Positions 32,119 to 39,569 of a DNA stretch of 64,000 bases are shown here, one piece after another; position 1 is the stretch's first letter, and every line of letters starts with the position of its first letter. The DNA lies in the IMG/VR virus record IMGVR_UViG_3300029813_000617, positions 27,231-91,230 of that record; one strand, 5' to 3'. Both the position numbers and the translations under genes were made by a program. Source of the stretch: a virus. A model generated the notes under the pieces. That model was not told the origin of the DNA and did not search any database. It saw nothing but the letters and a program-made list of their open reading frames with translations.

Positions 32119-32463
32119 ATGGAAGTAAAGATACACCAGGCATTCTTGGTGGTGAAGAGTCGAGAGACCCGACTGACCAAGGACAAGGCGCGGCAGTTTC
32201 CGATTCGGCACTGGAGAGACTACAACTGCGATCTCCGACCCGAGCGGATGCTGATCGGCCAACCAGTACCAAAGCCGATCTGCAAGGTGAGGGCACGGAC
32301 ACTTGACCGAGACCTGTCTGGCTGGATGATCCTCGTGCCAGATAAAGAGGCAGGGCTGATCTGGGTACGCCCAGTGTTGGTCCCTCTCCGCAACCAGGAG
32401 AAGATCCGGGAAGAGGGCGGTCGCTGGGATGTACTGTCGGCGATCCCGACGGTGATCCTCTAG
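32119..32463 (+). CDS. hypothetical protein, 114 aa
   Basis: ATG 32119 with AGGGAGACAGAGG upstream. Begins MEVKIHQAFLVVKSRETRL; mixed alpha/beta, basic. Overlapping upstream frame rejected because of the ribosome site. No family recognised. Confidence 0.65.
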   Translation: MEVKIHQAFLVVKSRETRLTKDKARQFPIRHWRDYNCDLRPERMLIGQPVPKPICKVRARTLDRDLSGWMILVPDKEAGLIWVRPVLVPLRNQEKIREEGGRWDVLSAIPTVIL

Positions 32464-32484
32464 GGCAAGTGAAAGGAGAGAGAG

Positions 32485-32715
32485 ATGGAGAAGAGAGCAG
32501 AAGGGATGGCACATGCCATCACCACAGTGGGGAGCTATCTGGCAGAGAAGGTTAAGCATCTGAGAGGTGTGCAGGCTGATTGCTGCCCTTCTGTGCTATC
32601 AGAGGAGGACCGTCGCCGCGACGCCCAGTTACAGATTGACGCCCTGAAGGATGTGCAAGTCCGGCTGGTGGGTGTCTTAACTGCATACCACCTGGATGAC
32701 CTGGCAATCCTCTAG
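32485..32715 (+). CDS. hypothetical helical protein, 76 aa
   Basis: ATG after AAAGGAGAGAGAG. Helical, with ADCCPSVLSEEDRRRDAQLQ in the middle. Overlap-free spacing of about 25 bases to neighbours. No family recognised. Confidence 0.65.
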   Translation: MEKRAEGMAHAITTVGSYLAEKVKHLRGVQADCCPSVLSEEDRRRDAQLQIDALKDVQVRLVGVLTAYHLDDLAIL

Positions 32716-32740
32716 GACAAGCGAAAGGAGAAGCGGCAGT

Positions 32741-33247
32741 ATGTTCTGGGTATGCTACGGGGAGTTCAAGGGCAGTAGGAGATTCCGTCGGACTTGGATC
32801 GTTGAGGCAGACTCCTCACCCGACGAGCCAGACGAGAACGGCGAGCGCGCCTATCCCTTCAATGGGATGGGAGGCTACGTCTGGCACGGTTACGGTACTC
32901 GTGAGCACGGTTACAATACTCGCGAGGAAGCTCTCCAAGCTGAGTCTGATCTCGTGGGTGGGGGTATGATGCCAAAGTCCCAGGTGGAGTCTGAGGCTGA
33001 GATGGTGGGTAGCAGTGTAGTGGGTGGTCAGGTAAAGGTCTTGTTCCCCGACGGCACAGAGCGGATGTGCCGAGTGGGACCGACCAACGCGGCTGGCAAC
33101 ACCCTCGTCTGGGTTCCAGTCTATGGCACCTGGCTCAAGATGTGGAAGAGCCAGGAGCTACTCAAGGAGATTGTGCCAAAGGGCGAGGTACTCCTGGCAG
33201 AATCCTCCTTTGATCCCAGGTTGCACAGGAGGTGCAAGGTGGACTGA
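32741..33247 (+). CDS. hypothetical protein, 168 aa
   Basis: ATG 32741 after AAGGAGAAGCGGCAGT. Aromatic N terminus (MFWVCYGEFKGSRRFRR), a Gly/Tyr-rich stretch (GMGGYVWHGYGTREHGYNT) and a C-terminal SH3-like beta part (GQVKVLFPDGTERMCRVG). No family recognised. Confidence 0.65.
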   Translation: MFWVCYGEFKGSRRFRRTWIVEADSSPDEPDENGERAYPFNGMGGYVWHGYGTREHGYNTREEALQAESDLVGGGMMPKSQVESEAEMVGSSVVGGQVKVLFPDGTERMCRVGPTNAAGNTLVWVPVYGTWLKMWKSQELLKEIVPKGEVLLAESSFDPRLHRRCKVD

Positions 33248-33330
33248 GGGCAGCGAAGGCTGTACTACCGATTTGTATGATGAGTGACAACCAGGAGGGC
33301 GGGATGATCTAGTACAGCAGAATGACAGCC

Positions 33331-33404
33331 AAATAGGGAGAGGGGCTGCTAACCCTCTCCCCTGACTCTCCTTACTAAAGGGGAGTGAGGGAAGTGGATT
33401 AGCT
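33331..33404. repeat. dispersed hairpin repeat, copy 2
   Basis: AATAGGGAGAGGGGCTGCTAA then CCCTCTCCCC (pairs with GGGGAGAGGG-like start), ACTCTCCTTACTAAAGGGGAGT and tail GTGGATTAGC. Two stems are visible. Lies in the 165-base gap before the gene at 33419. Confidence 0.7.
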
Positions 33405-33418
33405 GAAAGGAGATGAGA

Positions 33419-33712
33419 GTGAGTGAAGTAAAGCCGAGAAGTGGGATGGTAGTATCCATCTTCTGTAACGCTCCCGAAGGGGCTATGCTACCTGAGTGGA
33501 GTGACATCTCCGCAGAACTCCGAGAGGAGATTGACCGAATAGGTGGTTTGCCCTGTTGTGAGTTTACTCCAGAGAACGTCGGGGTCATGGGTGTGTACTG
33601 CATCCGTTGCGAGTACTGCCTCTGGCAGGAGACTGCGATGGTGACGACGAAGGGAGATAGGAGTTATGCCAAAGGGCACAATTTACCTGATCCACTTCAG
33701 TCGCCCCTATAA
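33419..33712 (+). CDS. hypothetical protein with Cys pairs, 97 aa
   Basis: GTG 33419 lies 6 bases after GGAG; the ATG at 33413 touches the ribosome site and is less likely. PCCEFTPENVGVMGVYCIRC and ECYLW-like CEYC give four or more cysteines, a likely zinc site. Its end overlaps the GIY-YIG gene by 47 bases. Confidence 0.6.
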   Translation: MSEVKPRSGMVVSIFCNAPEGAMLPEWSDISAELREEIDRIGGLPCCEFTPENVGVMGVYCIRCEYCLWQETAMVTTKGDRSYAKGHNLPDPLQSPL

Positions 33713-34157
33713 GCATGCTCGCCACTACCTGGGCTACACTACCAATCTTGAGGAGCGCCTTAAGTGCCACCGATCTGGTGACAACCACAGTGCTCGCCTC
33801 ATGCAGGTGATTACGGAAGCAGGCATTCCCTGGGAGCTAGTGCGTACCTGGCAGGGAAGTCGCAAGGATGAGAGGCGGCTGAAGAAGCAGAAGAATAGCC
33901 CAAGACTCTGCCCAATATGTAGAAGGGAGAGAGGGATGACAAAGCCAGCTAGGATTATCAAGGCGCGAGTAGGAAAGCATACCCATTACCTGGAGCTCCG
34001 AGGTGGAGCCAAGGGCAAAGGCAGAAGGCTGACTAGGGTACGCTATGATGCCAACAGTCCTATCGCCTTCTGGAGAGCAGTGGACAGCCTAATCCAGAAA
34101 GCACAAGAGCTTGGGTACGCAGTGGACGAGGAGCAATTGCCCCTCAGTCCAGTGTAA
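33666..34157 (+). CDS. GIY-YIG nuclease-like protein
   Basis: 163 residues, ATG after GGGAGATAGGAG. GTIYLIHFSRP and HYLGYTTNLEERLKCHRSG give the GIY-YIG core (here IYL...YLG) with the conserved Arg; RTWQGSRKDERRLKKQKN and CPIC follow, as in a phage/actinobacterial GIY-YIG family. The N-terminal 80 residues form the nuclease fold; the C-terminal half is extra. Could be a homing or repair/host-takeover nuclease. Confidence 0.75.
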   Translation: MPKGTIYLIHFSRPYKHARHYLGYTTNLEERLKCHRSGDNHSARLMQVITEAGIPWELVRTWQGSRKDERRLKKQKNSPRLCPICRRERGMTKPARIIKARVGKHTHYLELRGGAKGKGRRLTRVRYDANSPIAFWRAVDSLIQKAQELGYAVDEEQLPLSPV

Positions 34158-34190
34158 GGATAGGCGGGTAAGCCAAGCAAGGAGACACTT

Positions 34191-34397
34191 ATGTGCCAGC
34201 AGGAGAATGAGGGCCATACGATCTGCATCTGTACCATGTGTGGAGCACAGAAGACCGAGGAACTGGCTGATGGCAACACCGAATGTCTGTCTTGCGGATT
34301 CATCTTCAATCCAAAGAATCCTGGGGTGACGCGCGTGGGTGTTGCCTGGGAGATTGAGTGGATGTTGCCTTGGAGGCTGGGCGGTTCGTGGGCCTGA
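34191..34397 (+). CDS. zinc-ribbon protein, 68 aa
   Basis: ATG after CAAGGAGACACTT. CICTMCGAQ and ECLSCGFIF form a four-Cys zinc ribbon. The C-terminal 20 residues overlap a possible short frame starting at 34358. Confidence 0.65.
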   Translation: MCQQENEGHTICICTMCGAQKTEELADGNTECLSCGFIFNPKNPGVTRVGVAWEIEWMLPWRLGGSWA

Positions 34398-34474
34398 TCT
34401 CTGAGGCCTGGGATAAGCAGATCGAGGATATAGAGCAAGTCCTGCAGCAGCAGATGGCGGTAGTCTCAGCATAG
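34358..34474 (+). CDS. possible 38-residue peptide
   Basis: GTG 34358 with GGGAG 5 bases before, overlapping the preceding gene by 40 bases. Product VDVALEAGRFVGLISEAW... is helical and acidic and ends ...QMAVVSA. The 24 bases to the next ribosome site are otherwise empty. Plausible but unproven. Confidence 0.4.
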   Translation: MDVALEAGRFVGLISEAWDKQIEDIEQVLQQQMAVVSA

Positions 34475-34497
34475 GCTACCATCGTACAGAAGGGAGA

Positions 34498-34698
34498 ATG
34501 GAGGGAATTGGTATGGGTGCGGAGCGGGAGGAACTGGTCGCCGAGCTCGAAACTTTGAGGAAGAGTGAGATCGTCCGAGTTCTCGCTCGCAAGCACGTTG
34601 CGAAGGTGGCGGTACTCAAGCAGAGATCGAAGGCTGAGTTAGTCCAGACCCTGGCAGACGCGATCGATGAGGGTACAGTCAAGTTTTCCGATCTCTAG
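34498..34698 (+). CDS. small helical protein, 66 aa
   Basis: ATG after AGAAGGGAGA (a second in-frame ATG at 34513 also has GGAGGG). Charged and helical (AEREELVAELETLRKSEIVR, RSKAELVQTLADAID), SAP/Rho-N-like helix pattern, so nucleic-acid binding is possible. Confidence 0.6.
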   Translation: MEGIGMGAEREELVAELETLRKSEIVRVLARKHVAKVAVLKQRSKAELVQTLADAIDEGTVKFSDL

Positions 34699-34741
34699 TA
34701 CCCACCTGCTTTTATCAAGAACGGAGAGAGGCAAAATACCA

Positions 34742-35113
34742 ATGCGACTAGAGAGCACAGTCAAGATCAGCATCCCAGACATCCGAGAGGAACTCAAGAA
34801 GATTCCCCTCTGGGCAAACGGAAAGGATCAGTGCCGTAACCAGTTCCTCGGCTGCTACTATGGGGAACTGAGTCGGTGCATTAGCGAGGCGATGCGTGCA
34901 GCCCAGGGCGAGGTATTCTTCTCGGACCTAGAGACCCCCAAGGACCGCAGTGGCGAGGATGATCCTAAGAGACAGTACATCATGGAGTTCGAGGTGTTCG
35001 ACCGAGCCAAACCACGCGGCAACTCCTGCAACTGGCACGGGCAGAATACCTCACAGTGGGTGTATGCCGGTGCTATAGTCTACCAGGACGGTCGGGTATC
35101 GACGCACCACTGA
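34742..35113 (+). CDS. hypothetical protein, 123 aa
   Basis: ATG 34742 after GGAGAGAGGCAAAATACCA. Begins MRLESTVKISIPDIREELKK; a Cys-containing middle (QFLGCYYGELSRCISEAM) and a beta-rich end. No family recognised. Confidence 0.65.
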   Translation: MRLESTVKISIPDIREELKKIPLWANGKDQCRNQFLGCYYGELSRCISEAMRAAQGEVFFSDLETPKDRSGEDDPKRQYIMEFEVFDRAKPRGNSCNWHGQNTSQWVYAGAIVYQDGRVSTHH

Positions 35114-35154
35114 CAATCGCCTTTGAGTCAAACACACAAAAGGAGAGAGGGGCT

Positions 35155-35358
35155 ATGAATAGGGGTGTCAGAGTTAGGCCACCATATAGCCTCGCTGGCG
35201 AACTGGGGATGGTTGCCGAGATAACCCCCAGACCTGGATCTGGTGTCTGGGTGCGAATCGACAACGATGGTGGCGCGTGGCTCCTCTACGAAGAAGAGAT
35301 AGAGGTCCTGGAAGAGGGATGCAATGGAACAGGCAGAACGGGAGAAGCTCTTTGCTGA
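35155..35358 (+). CDS. small SH3/KOW-like protein, 67 aa
   Basis: ATG 35155 after GGAGAGAGGGGCT. Pattern GVRVRPP..., GELGMVAEITPRPG, VWVRIDNDGGAWLLYEEEIEVLE is that of small barrel (SH3/KOW-like) proteins and is shared with the genes at 37944, 38781 and 38985. Function unknown. Confidence 0.65.
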   Translation: MNRGVRVRPPYSLAGELGMVAEITPRPGSGVWVRIDNDGGAWLLYEEEIEVLEEGCNGTGRTGEALC

Positions 35359-35515
35359 GTTTGGTGCTATGGAGAGGACGGAGCTAGCTGAACTTCTCTC
35401 TGGCTGCTTCGAGGGAGAGAAGTCTAGGGCAGTACTTGAGGGAATGACAAAGGCTGCACTGATCTGGCTTCTAGTAGGTGCAGCAATGCCAATGGTGCGA
35501 AAGGAGAGAGACTGA
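35324..35515 (+). CDS. small helical protein, 63 aa
   Basis: ATG after GAAGAGGGATGCA, overlapping the previous gene by 35 bases. Amphipathic helices (ERTELAELLSGCFEGEKSR) and a hydrophobic end ALIWLLVGAAMPMV. Coupled to the next gene by TGATG. Confidence 0.6.
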   Translation: MEQAEREKLFAEFGAMERTELAELLSGCFEGEKSRAVLEGMTKAALIWLLVGAAMPMVRKERD

Positions 35516-35733
35516 TGGGCAAGACAGAGAAAGCAGCTTTCATGTTTCTAGTGGCACTTACTGTCTGTGTATTAGTCGCCGTCGCCTCCTGGATAGCAAG
35601 TGAGCGCTACATCCTCGGTGGCCTGCTCAAAGATGGGTACAGTGTGACCTTCGATGAGTCAGTCTCTCCTGGTGAGGGCTTCTATATTGTGCGGATCTGG
35701 CGCGATGGCTCCTGGGTAGCAGTGGAGAGATAA
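35515..35733 (+). CDS. small membrane protein, 72 aa
   Basis: One N-terminal transmembrane segment, residues 8-29 (AAFMFLVALTVCVLVAVASW), followed by a short soluble part ending IVRIWRDGSWVAVER. The same tail pattern (L..GY.V......GRG) occurs in the protein at 58166. Function unknown. Confidence 0.65.
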   Translation: MGKTEKAAFMFLVALTVCVLVAVASWIASERYILGGLLKDGYSVTFDESVSPGEGFYIVRIWRDGSWVAVER

Positions 35734-35759
35734 GTCAACAAGAGGAGACAAGGGGCAAC

Positions 35760-36218
35760 ATGAGTGACAAAGAAGCAAGCACTGAGAAACAAGCTCTGGA
35801 TTACGCCCTGAAGTTGACGGACTTCCTTTATGACTCTCACTATCTTGCGCACCTTCCTACCAGGATGACGGCGAGCAGAAGCACCTATCACCAGGGCGGA
35901 AGGGGAGGCTACCCGCACAGGATTACCTACGGTGTGCAGACTCTGCTCAACTTCTATCAGCAAGGCTACTGGTGCACCCAGAGAGAGCTACGGTATGTCT
36001 GGGTAGAGGAGACACAAAGGGAGGCAAAGGGTTTTGAGGCAGTATGGCGGCTCGTGCTTCACGAATTTGCTCATGTAATACAGGTGAATAGGAAGCAGAG
36101 GTTCAAAGGAGGTCTCCATAACTGGTACTATATGGGGATACTACGAGACCTTGTTCGGGGCTTTCCTTTCTGGCAGTATGGACCCGAGAGATTCACCGAA
36201 CAGAAAGGAGATGCATGA
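35760..36218 (+). CDS. HExxH zinc metallopeptidase-like protein
   Basis: 152 residues. VWRLVLHEFAHVIQVNRKQR (about residues 98-117) has the HExxH zinc motif in a helix, as in SprT/WLM-type or other small gluzincins. Upstream TYHQGGRGGYPHRITYG is a beta-hairpin region. Phage SprT-like proteases may cut host or protein-DNA crosslinks; the exact family is not certain. The gene overlaps the next as ATGA. Confidence 0.75.
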   Translation: MSDKEASTEKQALDYALKLTDFLYDSHYLAHLPTRMTASRSTYHQGGRGGYPHRITYGVQTLLNFYQQGYWCTQRELRYVWVEETQREAKGFEAVWRLVLHEFAHVIQVNRKQRFKGGLHNWYYMGILRDLVRGFPFWQYGPERFTEQKGDA

Positions 36219-36406
36219 CACTGACTATCGGCGAGATCCTCAAAGCAAAGGGGGTCATTCTTTCCCAGGCAGCATTGAGGAGAGTCCCGCTTGGCAAAGA
36301 ATGTCCTAAGTGTGGTGAGGACAGGCGGCAGTATATCCACAACAAGAGGCAGGCACGAGCCTGTCTGACGTGTGGGTATGAGTGGAGAGAAGGGGAAGTA
36401 AGATGA
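36215..36406 (+). CDS. zinc-ribbon protein, 63 aa
   Basis: ATGA start overlap. ECPKCGEDRRQYIHNKRQAR then CLTCGYEW is a complete zinc ribbon. N terminus MTLTIGEILKAKGVILSQ is helical. Possibly nucleic-acid binding. Confidence 0.7.
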   Translation: MTLTIGEILKAKGVILSQAALRRVPLGKECPKCGEDRRQYIHNKRQARACLTCGYEWREGEVR

Positions 36407-36669
36407 AGCTTTGCCCCAGTTGTGAGCGGCAACTATTCGACGAGATAGCCAAGGCGATAGAGGGCTGCAGTGATCTCTGGCCAGAGGAGCTCCTTGCTCC
36501 CCTGGTGGACTATGGCCCAGAAATTGACGAGGATGTATTTCTGACTGCCATGGCTGAGCGTGGCTGGCTAAACTGCAAGGGATGCCAGCTATGGGTACAC
36601 AGCACAGATGAAGAGGGCTTATGTGTGGACTGTGAGGAAGGAGAGATGCCATGCCATGCTGGAGAGTAA
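36403..36669 (+). CDS. Cys-rich protein, 88 aa
   Basis: ATG 36403 overlaps the previous stop. Three CxxC pairs (LCPSCERQ, NCKGCQLW, LCVDCEEG) point to one or two zinc sites. Ends inside the next gene. Confidence 0.65.
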   Translation: MKLCPSCERQLFDEIAKAIEGCSDLWPEELLAPLVDYGPEIDEDVFLTAMAERGWLNCKGCQLWVHSTDEEGLCVDCEEGEMPCHAGE

Positions 36670-36860
36670 CCCTAATCGACTTGCGGACAGACGAGACCTT
36701 CCACCAGGACGTGGAGGCTGAGACTCGCGCCAAGGCTATGCGCCAGGCAGAAAGCCACATGCGGAGAGCAGAACGTCCTGGAAAGGCGATCAACGCCCAA
36801 GTCCTGGCTACGCACTATGACTCCGAGGGGAGACCCTATTCGGCTCCACATTTACGATAG
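36651..36860 (+). CDS. small basic protein, 69 aa
   Basis: ATG after GGAGAGATGCC. Begins MPCWRVTLIDLRTDE and continues as helix ETRAKAMRQAESHMRRAERP; a ferredoxin-like or beta-alpha fold is possible. No family recognised. Confidence 0.6.
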   Translation: MPCWRVTLIDLRTDETFHQDVEAETRAKAMRQAESHMRRAERPGKAINAQVLATHYDSEGRPYSAPHLR

Positions 36861-36883
36861 GCGTCAGGGGGTGTAGCCAGGGC

Positions 36884-36952
36884 AGAATTGGGGAAGCTAA
36901 CCCCTTCCCCTTACTCCTCTAAGTGTAGAGGGGTGAGGTGAGTGGATAAGCC
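36884..36952. repeat. dispersed hairpin repeat, copy 3
   Basis: GAATTGGGGAAGCTAA then CCCCTTCCCC, TTACTCCTCTAAGTGTAGAGGGGTGAG (stem) and tail GTGGATAAGCC. Order of elements matches copies 1 and 2, and compensating changes keep the stems (ACTCCTCT/AGAGGGGT against ACTCTCCTT/AAGGGGAGT). Confidence 0.7.
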
Positions 36953-36969
36953 AGAAGGGAGAGGGTAGG

Positions 36970-37182
36970 ATGGCACGCTGTGTGCACCAGTGGGACATAG
37001 TGGACAAGACGGTTCTACCATCAGGGTATGAGCAGATGACTGCTGGAAACAGGGTTCTGGACGAGGTGAAGGGTATGACCACAGACTTGACACAGGCCTT
37101 GTTTCAGAAGGTCGTGGTGCTGACATTGACCTGCCCCAAGTGTGGACGCCTGCGAGTTGAGAGGACGAGGCTATTCGGGTAG
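36970..37182 (+). CDS. zinc-knuckle protein, 70 aa
   Basis: ATG after GGGAGAGGGTAGG. CVHQWDI near the start and TCPKCGRLRVER near the end provide a C-H plus CxxC zinc site. No family recognised. Confidence 0.65.
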   Translation: MARCVHQWDIVDKTVLPSGYEQMTAGNRVLDEVKGMTTDLTQALFQKVVVLTLTCPKCGRLRVERTRLFG

Positions 37183-37193
37183 AGGAGGAAGAG

Positions 37194-37721
37194 ATGCAAG
37201 TTGAGATTGACGAGAGGGAGTTAGGCACTGTCTTGGCAGCCCTCCGCCACTGGCAAGACAGCCCAGAGGTTTGGGGCCTTGTTGCGGCGGGAGAGATGTT
37301 GACACATGAAGAGGGCGGACTGTTCGACATTGCAACGGACAGTGGGAGATTTGATGCCCTCAGTCCCGAAGAGGTCGATGCTCTCTGTGAGCGGATCAAT
37401 ACTGACCAGGTCCTGAGATGTCCTGAGTGCGGAACAGAGCTCCGTATCTTCTGCTCCTATACGGGGTTCGAGTACTATGTTGCCCAGGTCAATACCGAGG
37501 GTACAGTAGTGGGACCTCTACTCAGCAGAGACAATGACGAGTGGAAGGCTCGATCCTTCCAGTGCCCCAAGTGCGAGTGGGAAGAGAGATTCCAAGCACA
37601 TCTGAGGGCAATAGCCCAAGGAGGTCTAGGTGAACAGCAAAGAGAAGCTGGAGAGAATGGTCCAGCAGGCCCACGTCGAGTACAAGGAGCGGGCCGAGTA
37701 CGAACAGAAGGAACGGGCTGA
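37194..37721 (+). CDS. hypothetical protein with zinc ribbon, 175 aa
   Basis: Begins VEIDERELGTVLAALRHWQD and DALSPEEVDALCERIN, a common phage helical unit, then CPECGTELRIFCS and CPKCEW zinc pairs. The last 30 residues (Gly/Arg-rich) overlap the next gene by 92 bases and are probably not conserved; a lost upstream stop is possible. Confidence 0.65.
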   Translation: MQVEIDERELGTVLAALRHWQDSPEVWGLVAAGEMLTHEEGGLFDIATDSGRFDALSPEEVDALCERINTDQVLRCPECGTELRIFCSYTGFEYYVAQVNTEGTVVGPLLSRDNDEWKARSFQCPKCEWEERFQAHLRAIAQGGLGEQQREAGENGPAGPRRVQGAGRVRTEGTG

Positions 37722-37932
37722 GCATGAGCACCGAGCTTCCTGGAGTCCCTATCTCCTAGCCCTGGATGTTGCTAGGGATGTCGGGCCTCGCAGATGGGGC
37801 GAGGCACTGCGGATGTGTGCCGATATTCCTGTACTGGGCCATATGGCAGACAAGGAGCCAGGCTCGCTTGCGATAGGCGAGAGGGCTGTCAACACTGTGC
37901 GGAAGTACATTGCCAATCAGATAGTACTATAG
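37630..37932 (+). CDS. hypothetical helical protein, 100 aa
   Basis: GTG start after AGGAGGTCTAG. Long charged helix (EYKERAEYEQKERAEHEHR) then YLLALDVARDVGPRRWGEAL. No family recognised. Confidence 0.65.
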   Translation: MNSKEKLERMVQQAHVEYKERAEYEQKERAEHEHRASWSPYLLALDVARDVGPRRWGEALRMCADIPVLGHMADKEPGSLAIGERAVNTVRKYIANQIVL

Positions 37933-37943
37933 GAGAAACACAC

Positions 37944-38357
37944 ATGAAGGTTGTTGGTGATCGAGTGAGGATCACTGTGGGTGACGGGGATTGCCTACTG
38001 CTACCAGACTACATGATCGGCAAAGTGGGGACGATCACCCGCATAGACTCAAATACAGACAGACCTGAACTTGATGAGCTCTTCTGGGTACATCTCGATG
38101 CAGGGGGCGTATGGAGCCTCCGTGAGAATGAGCTGGAGTTGGCGAAGAAGCCACCAGTTGAACCACTGCGACGGTGCGTGCCAGTACGCTGGCTTGTAGG
38201 GCACTGGGTCATGGCTATTGGGACTTGCCTCCTGGGACTTATAATCTTGTGGCTGACACTGGATCTCGTTATCGCGCTGGGTGCTTGCCTCTTCATATGG
38301 GCACTCTATGGCTGCTACCAACTCTATCAGGGCAGGAGAGGTAGACATGGAAATTGA
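37944..38357 (+). CDS. SH3/KOW-like domain fused to two membrane segments
   Basis: 137 residues from ATG 37944 (AGGAGAAACACAC). Residues 1-65 are a small barrel (GDRVRITVGDGD, GKVGTITRIDSN, ENELELAKK) like the genes at 38781 and 38985. Residues about 85-128 are two hydrophobic helices (VMAIGTCLLGLIILWLTL and VIALGACLFIWALYGCY). A membrane-anchored version of the family. Confidence 0.65.
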   Translation: MKVVGDRVRITVGDGDCLLLPDYMIGKVGTITRIDSNTDRPELDELFWVHLDAGGVWSLRENELELAKKPPVEPLRRCVPVRWLVGHWVMAIGTCLLGLIILWLTLDLVIALGACLFIWALYGCYQLYQGRRGRHGN

Positions 38358-38616
38358 ACGGATACTGAGAGCCACAGCAACGATTACATCTACAATCCCA
38401 GAGGAGGAATACGAGCAAGCGAAGGCAAACGGCACACTGAGGTCTGTCGCCATCAGTCAGCTACACTTCTATCTCTGGGATTATGATCAAGCACTTTTGG
38501 ATGAGATTATCCAGGATTCCAAGACATCCTATACAGTGCTCTGCACGAAGTACAACCGAGATGATCAACAACTACTGAGTACCATTGTAGCAGAGAGGCC
38601 AATCCTAGAATCCTGA
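38347..38616 (+). CDS. hypothetical protein, 89 aa
   Basis: ATG 38347 after GGCAGGAGAGGTAGAC. MEIERILRATATITSTIPEE, then helices ending LSTIVAERPILES; alpha/beta. No family recognised. Confidence 0.6.
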   Translation: MEIERILRATATITSTIPEEEYEQAKANGTLRSVAISQLHFYLWDYDQALLDEIIQDSKTSYTVLCTKYNRDDQQLLSTIVAERPILES

Positions 38617-38629
38617 AGGAGGGATCACC

Positions 38630-38776
38630 ATGCAGCAGGAATGGGGACAGGCCTGGCTGAAGCCACAGAGAAAGCGCCGTGACCTGAGCGGCCTGTGGCT
38701 GTTTCTGGGCATCATCGCATTCCAGGTAGGGCTGTGGGTGGTGGACTATCTGGAATATCACGACTGGGGAGGATAG
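38630..38776 (+). CDS. small membrane protein, 48 aa
   Basis: ATG 38630 after GAAGGAGGGATCACC. A basic N terminus (KPQRKRRDLSG) precedes one transmembrane helix (LWLFLGIIAFQVGLWVVDYL), and the C terminus is acidic. Orientation would be N-inside. Function unknown. Confidence 0.6.
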   Translation: MQQEWGQAWLKPQRKRRDLSGLWLFLGIIAFQVGLWVVDYLEYHDWGG

Positions 38777-38780
38777 GCAG

Positions 38781-38984
38781 ATGGAGAGTCACACAAGAAC
38801 TGTTGGAGACCGAATCAGGGCTAAGAAAGGGAGTAACCCTCCTGGATCACTCACACGCCTCATTGGTCAAGAGGGAGTGATCGCCCGTGTCTCTCCTTGC
38901 TTCGCTCCCCGTTTGGCAGTGGTGCGCTTCGACGATGGCACTGAACTTGCCCTCTACGCAGATGAGATGGAGGATATCGAGTAG
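38781..38984 (+). CDS. small SH3/KOW-like protein, 67 aa
   Basis: MESHTRTVGDRIRAKKGSN..., GQEGVIARVSPCFAP, VVRFDDGTELALYADEMEDIE. Clear tandem paralogue of the next gene. Confidence 0.7.
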   Translation: MESHTRTVGDRIRAKKGSNPPGSLTRLIGQEGVIARVSPCFAPRLAVVRFDDGTELALYADEMEDIE

Positions 38985-39269
38985 ATGAAGAGAGATGGTC
39001 ACACAAGGGCAGTCGGAGACCGAATCAGAGTCAAGAAGGATGCTCATGTCTATGGGCAACACCTCCGCTTCGTCGGCAAGAAAGGAACTGTTGTGCGTCT
39101 CGCTCCTGGCTACTCCCGCTCCCCTCTCATCGTAGTGCGCTTTGCGAGACAGGGCTGGCCGCGCTGGCTACGGCTGACGAGGAAGTCTGGTAGTATTGAG
39201 CTTGCATTCTTTGAGGACGAGGTGGAGCTAGTTAGCAGTGACGACTCCACTAGCGAGCAAGGAGGGTAG
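38985..39269 (+). CDS. small SH3/KOW-like protein, 94 aa
   Basis: GHTRAVGDRIRVKKDAHVYG, GKKGTVVRLAPGYS, LIVVRFARQG, ELAFFEDEVELV: same repeat order as the preceding gene with an insertion (GWPRWLRLTRKSG) before the last strand. Starts the base after the previous stop. Confidence 0.7.
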   Translation: MKRDGHTRAVGDRIRVKKDAHVYGQHLRFVGKKGTVVRLAPGYSRSPLIVVRFARQGWPRWLRLTRKSGSIELAFFEDEVELVSSDDSTSEQGG

Positions 39270-39273
39270 ACAG

Positions 39274-39552
39274 ATGGAGAAACTACTCAAGGGACAGGCC
39301 GCCTACAATCTGATGGGCTGGCCGTGCATCGTCATGCAGAGCGGTCGGAGAAAGCACAATGCGGACTCTGAACCTATCCTGTGTGAAGTCTGGGGGCTGT
39401 TCCACGAGTGTGGCTCGGTCTTCAGGGGAGAGTTGTCCGTGGCCACTGACGAGGCAGCCTGGGAGCAGGCCGTCCGCCAGTACAATGGTGATCCAGACGA
39501 TCGCTACTTCAAGGGTGCTGTCCTCTTTGATGCCCCGCCAGTAGCCCCGTAA
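39274..39552 (+). CDS. hypothetical protein, 92 aa
   Basis: ATG 39274 after GGAGGGTAGACAG. Aromatic/Cys-containing (LMGWPCIVMQSGRRKH, CEVWGLFHECGSVFRG), alpha/beta. Its last codons are part of leader repeat copy 1. No family recognised. Confidence 0.6.
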   Translation: MEKLLKGQAAYNLMGWPCIVMQSGRRKHNADSEPILCEVWGLFHECGSVFRGELSVATDEAAWEQAVRQYNGDPDDRYFKGAVLFDAPPVAP

Positions 39553-39562
39553 CTGGCAGGAG
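39531..39562 (+). repeat. 33 bp leader repeat, copy 1
   Basis: TGCCCCGCCAGTAGCCCCG then TAACTGGCAGGAG, overlapping the 3' end of the gene at 39274 and ending in the ribosome site of 39570. Confidence 0.55.
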
Positions 39563-39569
39563 AAACAAC

